Position numbers and translations under genes: made by a program. Shown piece by piece: positions 1 through 5,040 of a DNA stretch of 6,590 bases. This DNA comes from an uncultured Planctomycetaceae bacterium (GTDB lineage: Bacteria > Planctomycetota > Planctomycetia > Pirellulales > Lacipirellulaceae): contig CALMBE010000689.1 of the NCBI GenBank assembly GCA_937860165.1, positions 1-6,590 on the forward strand, written 5' to 3'. The notes under the pieces were generated by a model that made no database searches, was not told where the DNA came from, and saw only the letters and a program-made list of their open reading frames with translations. The first letter of the stretch is position 1, and each line of letters opens with the position of its first letter.

Positions 1-60
1 TTATGAAAAGTTGTGACTCGGCGAAATGTGTCATTTAGCCCCGCGCGGAGTATAGTATAG

Positions 61-1596
61 CTACTTCAATCGCTGCTGGGTGATTTCAATCGACTGGAGT
101 AATCCGCGGGCTTTGTTGAGCGTTTCTTGATATTCTTGCTCGGGAATGCTGTCGGCAACGATTCCGGCACCGGCTTGAATATAGGCCGTGTTCTCAAGAA
201 TCACGACCGTGCGAAGGGCAATGCAGGTGTCCATATTGCCCGCGAAGTCGATGTAGCCGATGGCCCCCGCATAGGGGCCCCGTCGATTGGGTTCGATCTC
301 GTCGATGATTTCCATTGCACGGACCTTGGGAGCCCCCGATACGGTCCCAGCCGGCAGGCAGGCGGAGAGCGCATCGAAGGCGTCGCAATCATCCCGCAAT
401 TGGCCCGTAACGTTAGAAGTGATGTGCATCACATGGCTGTAGCGCTCGATGACCATCACATCGGAAATCTCTACGGTGCCATACTTGGCAACGCGCCCAA
501 CATCGTTGCGTCCCAGGTCAACGAGCATAACGTGTTCCGCGCATTCTTTGGGATCAGCCAACAATTCTTCCGCCAGGCGGAGGTCTTCGGCTTCGTCTTT
601 TCCTCGCTTACGAGTCCCGGCAAGAGGTCGCACCGTCACTTGGCCATTCACCACGCGGACCATGATTTCCGGTGAGCTTCCTACCAAGGTGACTTTAGGC
701 GTGCGTAAGTAGAACATAAAGGGGCTGGGATTCACGACACGCAACGTGCGATAAAGTTCCAGGGGATGGGCTTGAAAGGGCAATTGCAGACGTTGGCTAA
801 TGACAACTTGGAAAATATCTCCTGCGCGAATGTACTCCACGCACTTGCGGACCGCGGATTCAAATTCCGCTTGCGAAAGATTGGATTGGTACTCGAGCGA
901 GACCTCGCCCTCGAGGCAAATATCAGTCATCTGTAGTGGTTCGCTCGGCTGCGATAATTGATTGACCAAGTGATCGACTCTTCCGCCGGCAGTTGCGTAG
1001 GCTTGGCGAAGCGCCTTCGTACTCTTGTCGGTTACTTCTGCCAGTGCCAAGACGATAACGGTTTTTTGTACATGGTCAAAAACTACCATGTGGTCAAACA
1101 ACGCGAACCACAGGTCGGGCAGGTTACGGTCATCGTGGGGCGGATGCGGAAGGTGTTCCACGTAGCGCACGGTATCGTATCCGGCGTATCCGACTGCGCC
1201 TCCGATAAATGGCGGGAGCTCCTGCGGATGGGCGACGCGCATTTTGCGAACTTCCGAGCGGAGAGTTTCGAAAGGATTCGAGCTCTCGAAGGAGTCAATC
1301 TGCCAGTCAGATTCTTGGGAGGCGGATTGCTGGCCTCCACTATTTTGCGAACCAACGCGGACGAGATTCCCCTGGGCTTCGATCCACATGAGTGGATCGC
1401 TGGCCAGAAAACTGTAGCGGCCAACCTTTTCGCCGCCGATGACACTCTCAAACAAACATGCAGCCGCCGAATGGTCCAAGCGTTGAAAGGCCTGCACGGG
1501 TGTGAGCATGTCGCTTACCAATTGGCGAAACACCGGCACGTAATCCACGTCGGTTGCGAGCTCGACAAATCGATCAAAGCTGAGGGCATAGCTCAT
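61..1596 (-). CDS. trpE: Anthranilate synthase component I (TrpE)
   Basis: This enzyme makes anthranilate from chorismate and ammonia; with the TrpG glutaminase, glutamine is the donor. It is the first committed step of tryptophan synthesis, in the cytoplasm. From the ATG at 1596 the protein has 511 residues, normal for TrpE. The N-terminal domain (about 5-165) carries the feedback-inhibition motif LLES-X10-S as LFES (48-51) with Ser62, so tryptophan inhibition is expected. The chorismate-binding domain (about 240-497) has [40 protein letters not shown] and [18 protein letters not shown], with Ala where aminodeoxychorismate synthase PabB has the catalytic Lys (PIKGT), argues for TrpE over PabB. 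An in-frame GTG at 1665 would add 23 residues. I prefer 1596 because family members begin near the following SYALSFDRF segment and an AAGGA lies 10 nt upstream. The GTG also has an SD-like AAGGTGG, so the start is not settled. The stop is TAG. No trpG is visible; only 60 bases remain downstream. Confidence 0.95.
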   Translation of the reverse strand: MSYALSFDRFVELATDVDYVPVFRQLVSDMLTPVQAFQRLDHSAAACLFESVIGGEKVGRYSFLASDPLMWIEAQGNLVRVGSQNSGGQQSASQESDWQIDSFESSNPFETLRSEVRKMRVAHPQELPPFIGGAVGYAGYDTVRYVEHLPHPPHDDRNLPDLWFALFDHMVVFDHVQKTVIVLALAEVTDKSTKALRQAYATAGGRVDHLVNQLSQPSEPLQMTDICLEGEVSLEYQSNLSQAEFESAVRKCVEYIRAGDIFQVVISQRLQLPFQAHPLELYRTLRVVNPSPFMFYLRTPKVTLVGSSPEIMVRVVNGQVTVRPLAGTRKRGKDEAEDLRLAEELLADPKECAEHVMLVDLGRNDVGRVAKYGTVEISDVMVIERYSHVMHITSNVTGQLRDDCDAFDALSACLPAGTVSGAPKVRAMEIIDEIEPNRRGPYAGAIGYIDFAGNMDTCIALRTVVILENTAYIQAGAGIVADSIPEQEYQETLNKARGLLQSIEITQQRLK

Positions 1597-1606
1597 CGCA
1601 AAATAT

Positions 1607-1611
1607 TCCTT
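1607..1611 (-). promoter_or_regulatory. Ribosome binding site for the ATG start of trpE
   Basis: On the minus strand this reads AAGGA, 10 nt before the ATG at 1596. It favours the internal ATG as the trpE start. A competing site, AAGGTGG (minus strand, 1669-1675), lies only 3 nt before the upstream GTG at 1665, closer than usual. Confidence 0.45.
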
Positions 1612-1669
1612 GTCGACCGGGGGCGTGCTTACCTTGGGTGTCACGTTCGAGTGACAGCTTAACACTCAC

Positions 1670-1772
1670 CACCTTGGCAAACAACGGTGTATTACTCGGC
1701 TGCAATTCGTTCGATAAATCCGCTCATCGCCGTTCGTTAGGAGTGATCAGGGAGAACTTGACACCTTGGCAA
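1670..1772. repeat. 11-bp direct repeat CACCTTGGCAA, two copies
   Basis: Perfect copies lie at 1670-1680 and 1762-1772, 92 bp apart start to start. The second begins in the -35 box and covers the first half of the spacer of the putative mcsA promoter. The first overlaps the ribosome site of the upstream trpE start. The core TTGGCAA is symmetric except for its central base, as operator half-sites often are. A regulatory role is inference only. Confidence 0.4.
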
Positions 1773-1785
1773 TCCCCCCTAGAAT
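1758..1785 (+). promoter_or_regulatory. Putative sigma-70 promoter for mcsA (and perhaps mcsB)
   Basis: A perfect -35 box TTGACA (1758-1763) is separated by 16 bp from TAGAAT (1780-1785), one mismatch from the consensus -10. Transcription would start near 1792 and leave a leader of about 194 nt before the mcsA ATG. No CtsR-type tandem heptamer or CIRCE element (TTAGCACTC-N9-GAGTGCTAA) overlaps it, so the Firmicutes mode of control is not evident. Confidence 0.55.
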
Positions 1786-1985
1786 CCCCGTAGAAACTGC
1801 GGAGCAGAGCCGATTCTCAGTGCCATCCGGTTCCCGCGTTGCCGAGCATCCTTGAGACTCGAATCTGGTCTGGCAGGTTCGCCCTTGCTTAAACCGAGTT
1901 TTGCCACGAATATATTGAATAGAGCAAGCACCAACGATGCTAGTTTTTCGAGAAATACCAATTTTCTTTAGTTCACGAGACGAAC

Positions 1986-2501
1986 ATGCTCAAATGTCAA
2001 AAGTGTGACCGACAGGCGACATTTCATATTACCGATCTGATCGATGGCAAGCCCAAGGAGCTGCACCTATGCGAGGATTGTGCGCAGAAATTCTTGGCAC
2101 CCAGTGCGGATGATTCATCGGAAGTCATGCCTGCCATGGCGGGGTTGCTTGCCCAACACTTGGCTGTGGGAGAGACGGCCGATCAGTTGGCTCGACTCGA
2201 TCAACGACGTTGCCCCATTTGTTCGATCACGTATTTGGAATTTCGCAAACAAGGTCGTTTAGGTTGTCCCAACGACTATGAGTTCTTCACCCAAGAACTC
2301 GAACCACTCTTAATGAACATCCACGATCAAACGCATCACATCGGCAAGGTGCCCAAGCGTTGTCCTCAAGGTGCCGATCAGCAAACTCAATTGATTCGAT
2401 TGCGACGGGAAATGAAGGAAGCGATTGCTTCGGAGAATTACGAACGGGCGTCGCAATTGCGAGACGAGATTCGTCAGATCGAGGCGGAGTCGCGCGGCTA
2501 G
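1986..2501 (+). CDS. mcsA: McsA-like UVR-domain zinc-binding adaptor
   Basis: This 171-residue cytoplasmic protein has the McsA layout: N-terminal cysteine motifs and a C-terminal UvrB/UvrC (UVR) helical hairpin. In Firmicutes McsA binds and activates the arginine kinase McsB and links it to ClpC. Visible pairs are C4-x2-C7, C29-x2-C32 and C76-x2-C79. The fourth motif is reduced to C94-P-N-D97, where Firmicutes McsA has CxxC; C126 or nearby histidines (H113, H117, H118) might supply a ligand. The stretch EPLLMNIHDQTHHIGKVPKR is typical of the family. The UVR motif spans about 135-168 (LRREMKEAIASENYERASQLRDEI). The length is close to the roughly 185 residues of Bacillus McsA. mcsB follows after 166 bp, which strongly supports the assignment. 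The ATG has no clear Shine-Dalgarno sequence. The symbol is by homology and context; a safer name is UvrB/UvrC motif-containing protein. Confidence 0.87.
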   Translation: MLKCQKCDRQATFHITDLIDGKPKELHLCEDCAQKFLAPSADDSSEVMPAMAGLLAQHLAVGETADQLARLDQRRCPICSITYLEFRKQGRLGCPNDYEFFTQELEPLLMNIHDQTHHIGKVPKRCPQGADQQTQLIRLRREMKEAIASENYERASQLRDEIRQIEAESRG

Positions 2502-2608
2502 AAATAAGTGGATTTCCCTATGAAACAATTACTATTGCTTTGACGATTGGCTTGCCACGAGAGCCAGACGATCCGGTTTACTTTTCCCCTCATTTGTGGA
2601 AGCTGCGT

Positions 2609-2614
2609 TACAAT
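2609..2614 (+). promoter_or_regulatory. Possible -10 element ahead of mcsB
   Basis: TACAAT, one mismatch from TATAAT, lies 53 nt before the mcsB ATG in the 166-bp gap after mcsA. No recognisable -35 box sits 16-18 bp upstream. It could let mcsB be transcribed apart from mcsA, but alone it is weak evidence. I see no terminator hairpin in the gap, so read-through from mcsA is also possible. Confidence 0.25.
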
Positions 2615-2667
2615 TCTTATTGCGACAACTTTGGTAATTCATCGTTCAGGACACAAAGTGGTATTTC

Positions 2668-3759
2668 ATGGAATTAAGTGAACTAGCGAATGCGAGTGGT
2701 GAATGGCTGCGTGGCTCGGGCCCGGAGTCCGATATTGTGATTAGCAGTCGCATCCGTTTGGCGCGCAATCTGGCAGATTTCCCATTTCTGTCTCGTGCTA
2801 ATGAGTCGGATCTGGCTGCGATTGAACAGCAGATTCAAAAAGCGGTGGATAGCTTGAAGGCCGATGGGCGGTTACAGGAAACCACCATGTTTATCGATGT
2901 GGGAGGGCTTCCGCGATTAGATCGGCAGTTCCTTGTCGAGCGCCAACTCATCAGCCGTGAACTGGCTGAGTCGAACGGTTCGCGAGCCGTGGTGATTGAT
3001 CCAGCGGAGAAGTTTAGCCTGATGGTCAATGAAGAGGATCATCTGAGATTGCAGGTCATGCAAAGTGGTTTGAATCTTCGTGAAGGCTGGGAACAAATGA
3101 ATCGCCTCGATGACATGATCGAGGAACATGTCACCTACGCATTCAGTGATCGGCTCGGTTACCTCACTGCTTGCCCGACCAACGTGGGGACTGGAATCCG
3201 AGTCAGCGTGATGTTGCACTTGCCGGCATTGGTGATAACTCGGCAAATCGAAAAGGTATTTAAGAGTTTGCAGAAGATCAACCTTGCCGTGCGGGGACTG
3301 TACGGCGAAGGGTCCCAAGCGATGGGAGATTTTTATCAAATCAGCAATCAGATCACTCTGGGGCTTACCGAGGAAGAGCTCATCACGAAGGTTGGCGATA
3401 TCGTGCCAGTGTTGATCGATTATGAACGCCAAGCTCGCGGTTTTCTTATTCGCGAGAGCCACGAAACATTGCACGACCGGGTGAGTCGAGCATTTGGGAT
3501 TTTGCGGACTGCTCAGACAATTAGTTCCGAGGAAACGATGCACCTGTTGTCCAGTGTGCGAATGGGGGTGAACTTGGGTTTGATTCCAGATTTGACGATT
3601 CCTACGATTAACAAACTGTTCATTCACTCCCAACCAGCACATTTGCAGAAAATCACGGGTGAATTGATGGACAAGACCGATCGCGATATCGAACGCGCCA
3701 GCTATCTTCGCCGTCATCTCAACGGGACTGAGTCCAACGGCGGGCCGACACGGAATTGA
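2668..3759 (+). CDS. mcsB: Protein-arginine kinase McsB
   Basis: McsB is an ATP:guanido phosphotransferase homologue that phosphorylates arginine residues of proteins (EC 2.7.14.1). In Firmicutes phosphoarginine marks proteins for ClpCP degradation and inactivates the repressor CtsR. The protein has 363 residues, the usual McsB size, and is cytoplasmic. Visible family features are the nucleotide-binding segment SSRIRLARN (26-34), RLDRQFLVERQLIS (83-96), the acidic catalytic loop NEEDH (121-125), the conserved cysteine loop TACPTNVGTG with Cys169 (167-176), and the glycine-rich segment YGEGSQAMGDFYQISNQITLG (212-232). The C-terminal part contains RDIERA (339-344), matching the RDXXRA phosphoarginine-binding motif described for Firmicutes McsB, which separates it from metabolic creatine and arginine kinases. 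mcsA precedes it; ctsR and clpC are absent from the window. The stop is followed by the inverted-repeat element separating it from convergent ppk2. Confidence 0.95.
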   Translation: MELSELANASGEWLRGSGPESDIVISSRIRLARNLADFPFLSRANESDLAAIEQQIQKAVDSLKADGRLQETTMFIDVGGLPRLDRQFLVERQLISRELAESNGSRAVVIDPAEKFSLMVNEEDHLRLQVMQSGLNLREGWEQMNRLDDMIEEHVTYAFSDRLGYLTACPTNVGTGIRVSVMLHLPALVITRQIEKVFKSLQKINLAVRGLYGEGSQAMGDFYQISNQITLGLTEEELITKVGDIVPVLIDYERQARGFLIRESHETLHDRVSRAFGILRTAQTISSEETMHLLSSVRMGVNLGLIPDLTIPTINKLFIHSQPAHLQKITGELMDKTDRDIERASYLRRHLNGTESNGGPTRN

Positions 3760-3766
3760 AGGGGGA

Positions 3767-3874
3767 AGTGGTCAGTTGTCAGTGGTCCGTCGTCAGTTGC
3801 GACTTAGTAATTACAGTCGTAAGTCATAAGTCGTAAGCAAGAAGAATTTCACAAGCCACTGACCACTGACCACT
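3767..3874. repeat. Heptanucleotide-repeat element with long inverted arms
   Basis: The gap between convergent mcsB and ppk2 is almost wholly repetitive. The left arm (AGTGGTCAGTTGTCAGTG, 3767-3784) pairs with the right arm (CACTGACCACTGACCACT, 3857-3874) at 17 of 18 positions. Much of the interior keeps a 7-bp period: GGTCAGT, TGTCAGT, GGTCCGT, CGTCAGT (3770-3797), then AGTCGTA, AGTCATA, AGTCGTA (3815-3835). The right arm repeats CCACTGA, CCACTGA, CCACTCA (3856-3876). An inner pair CGACTTA (3800-3806) and TAAGTCG (3827-3833) could form a second stem. It resembles the short tandem heptanucleotide repeats known from cyanobacteria and GTCAGTG-type repeats I recall from planctomycete intergenic regions. 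It may also act as a bidirectional terminator, though no T-run follows it on the mcsB side. Confidence 0.75.
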
Positions 3875-3881
3875 CACAGCT

Positions 3882-4685
3882 TCATTCCACTACCAGGTTC
3901 TCGATTCCTGGCTCGCTGGGCGGGAACTGGGGGTCGAGTTGTTCGAGTTGCTCTCGCAAGATTTCGCTCACCACGAGATTGCGATACCACTTGCGATCAG
4001 CAGGGATAATGTGCCAAGGCGCGTGTGCCGTGTTGCAGAGCGTTAGCACGTCTTCGTAGGCGTGTTGATATTCGTCCCAAAGTTTGCGTTCGGACAGGTC
4101 GCCACTGTTGAATTTCCATCGTTTCGTGGGATCCACCAATCGGGCCTGCAAGCGTTGCTTCTGCTCTTCGTTGTTGATGTGAAGAAAGCATTTCACAATC
4201 GTAACGCCCCCTTCAATCAAGAGTTGTTCAAACTCGTTGATGCGGTCGTAACGAGACTGCCATTCTTTTTCGGCAACCAGTTTATGAACTCGCACGACAA
4301 GGACATCTTCATAGTGGGACCGATTAAAGATACCGATCTCGCCCCTGCGGGGGACCGCCTGGTGGATGCGCCAGAGAAAGTCGTGATCGAGTTCTTCCTG
4401 ACTAGGGACCTTAAACGAAGTAATCTGGCAGCTTTGCGGATTGATGCCGGTGAGTACCGTGCGAATCGTGCCGTCTTTGCCCGAGGTGTCCATTCCTTGT
4501 AGCACCAGCAAGACCGCCCGTCGATTCTCGGCGAACAGGCGATACGCCAAGTCGCGCGTAATAGCTGTGTTGGTCTCGATTTTCTCGGCGGCAGAATCCT
4601 TGTCCCAATCGCCAGAGGTGTAGCGGGGATCGAAATCAGAGAGTTGGACTTTCTTACCAATTGGAGTAAGCAACGATTGTGACAT
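3882..4685 (-). CDS. ppk2: PPK2-family polyphosphate:nucleotide phosphotransferase
   Basis: This cytoplasmic enzyme moves phosphate between inorganic polyphosphate and nucleoside mono- or diphosphates. From the ATG at 4685 it has 267 residues, the size of single-domain PPK2 proteins. The Walker A loop is GMDTSGKDG (64-72), followed by TIRTVLTGINPQ. Further conserved blocks are ELDHDFLWRIHQAVPRRGEIGIFNRSHYED (98-127, which includes the Walker B region), RWKFNSGDL (189-197) and WHIIPADRKWYRNLVVSEIL (224-243). GMDTSGKDG and the overall pattern fit the PPK2-related group of TIGR03709. Class III (able to use AMP and ADP) is my best guess but cannot be proven by eye. An in-frame GTG at 4763 would add 26 residues and overlap the end of the upstream zinc-ribbon gene by 23 bp. 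The ATG is preferred because conserved sequence begins soon after it, although its AAGGTGG lies 11 nt away. It is probably co-transcribed with the CPXCG gene, 55 bp upstream. Confidence 0.94.
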   Translation of the reverse strand: MSQSLLTPIGKKVQLSDFDPRYTSGDWDKDSAAEKIETNTAITRDLAYRLFAENRRAVLLVLQGMDTSGKDGTIRTVLTGINPQSCQITSFKVPSQEELDHDFLWRIHQAVPRRGEIGIFNRSHYEDVLVVRVHKLVAEKEWQSRYDRINEFEQLLIEGGVTIVKCFLHINNEEQKQRLQARLVDPTKRWKFNSGDLSERKLWDEYQHAYEDVLTLCNTAHAPWHIIPADRKWYRNLVVSEILREQLEQLDPQFPPSEPGIENLVVE

Positions 4686-4740
4686 GGAATCTATTCCCAC
4701 CTTAAAATGAATGAGACGGATGTAACAGCTACCATCATAA

Positions 4741-4923
4741 CTACTCGAGCTCGCTCCCAACACTTACTTGGCCGTCAGAATCGATCTCGATATGAAGCAG
4801 ATTCGGGTGGCAACAAACGGGGCAGTCCTCGACATACTCTTGGGCCCCGCGTAGCGAAATGTCCAAGGGGACCACGATTTCTTCCCCGCAATTACCGCAT
4901 AAATAGCTGGTTTCGTTAGTCAT
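4741..4923 (-). CDS. Small CPXCG-type cysteine-rich zinc-ribbon protein
   Basis: This 60-residue protein matches the CPXCG family (Pfam PF14255), whose function is unknown. It has C9-G-N-C12 near the N-terminus and the family hallmark EYVEDCPVCCHP with C34, C37 and C38 in the middle, then a short acidic beta-rich tail (LLHIEIDSDGQVSVGSELE). The two Cys pairs probably bind one zinc ion. There is no signal peptide or membrane segment. The start is well supported: AAGGA (minus strand, 4931-4935) lies 7 nt before the ATG, and an extended -10 element lies farther upstream. It is the first gene of a likely two-gene unit with ppk2 and is divergent from the VKOR-DsbA gene. The family assignment rests on my recognition of the motif pattern; no function can be inferred from it. 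Confidence 0.85.
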   Translation of the reverse strand: MTNETSYLCGNCGEEIVVPLDISLRGAQEYVEDCPVCCHPNLLHIEIDSDGQVSVGSELE

Positions 4924-4930
4924 AGGTTCG

Positions 4931-4950
4931 TCCTTTTCGGCTCAACCGAA
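4931..4950 (-). promoter_or_regulatory. Ribosome binding site of the CPXCG gene with abutting hairpin
   Basis: On the minus strand AAGGA (4931-4935) sits 7 nt before the ATG at 4923, the clearest ribosome site in the window. Directly upstream, TTCGG-TTGAG-CCGAA (4936-4950) can form a 5-bp stem with a 5-nt loop that ends at the ribosome site. The stem is short and may be coincidental. Confidence 0.45.
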
Positions 4951-4960
4951 CTAAGTCGTA

Positions 4961-4969
4961 TGCTAGAAT
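4961..4969 (+). promoter_or_regulatory. Putative extended -10 promoter for the VKOR-DsbA gene
   Basis: TGCTAGAAT matches the extended -10 pattern TG-N-TATAAT with one mismatch, and its TAGAAT is the same hexamer as in the putative mcsA promoter. Transcription would start near 4976, about 65 nt before the ATG at 5041. No good -35 box is visible, as is allowed for extended -10 promoters. Confidence 0.4.
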
Positions 4970-4987
4970 TAAGGGATTAACAATGTG

Positions 4988-4996
4988 ATAGTAGCA
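4988..4996 (-). promoter_or_regulatory. Putative extended -10 promoter for the CPXCG-ppk2 unit
   Basis: On the minus strand this reads TGCTACTAT, an extended -10 with TACTAT as the hexamer (one mismatch from TATAAT). Transcription would start near 4981, giving a leader of about 58 nt before the CPXCG ATG. No clear -35 box is visible. It lies only 18 bp from the opposing extended -10 for the VKOR-DsbA gene. Confidence 0.33.
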
Positions 4997-5040
4997 GGCG
5001 ATTCGCTCGGTTGTCTCGGAATATCCACCTCTCAAGTTCA

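Larger units (their letters stand above)
1666..1985. other. Divergent intergenic region between trpE and mcsA
   Basis: This is 320 bases upstream of the longer trpE start, or 389 bases from the preferred ATG at 1596. It holds a good plus-strand promoter (1758-1785), two copies of CACCTTGGCAA, and, if that promoter is used, a leader of nearly 200 nt before mcsA. I find no convincing minus-strand promoter for trpE, no T-box, no run of Trp codons suggesting a leader-peptide attenuator, and no tRNA. A 60-codon minus-strand frame at 1779-1961 starts with TTG, lacks a ribosome site and matches nothing I recognise, so I do not call it a gene. Confidence 0.6.

Noticed and set aside
41..60. CCGCGCGG palindrome and TATAGTATAG at the left edge as terminator or promoter
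   Set aside because: The palindrome has no T-run or longer stem, and the TATACT reading on the minus strand has no -35 partner at a usable distance.
958..1662. 234-codon plus-strand open frame opposite trpE
   Set aside because: It lies antisense to a fully conserved trpE, shows no recognisable domain, and such long mirror frames are common opposite GC-biased coding sequence.
1649..1667. CIRCE-like GAGTG-N9-CACTC near the trpE start
   Set aside because: The arms are in the opposite order to the CIRCE element (CACTC-N9-GAGTG) and the outer bases do not match, so HrcA binding is not supported.
1779..1961. 60-codon minus-strand frame with a hydrophobic N-terminus in the trpE-mcsA gap
   Set aside because: It has a TTG start, no Shine-Dalgarno sequence and no recognised family, and it overlaps the putative mcsA promoter.
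1988..2003. CtsR-box-like CTCAAATGTCAAAAG at the mcsA start
   Set aside because: It resembles the tandem CtsR heptamer only loosely, and it is the coding sequence for the conserved start MLKCQK, which explains the bases.
2917..3717. 266-codon minus-strand open frame opposite mcsB
   Set aside because: It is antisense to mcsB, whose motifs are intact throughout. The translated product is unrecognisable.
4062..4502. 146-codon plus-strand open frame opposite ppk2
   Set aside because: It is a mirror of the conserved ppk2 reading frame with no domain or ribosome site of its own.
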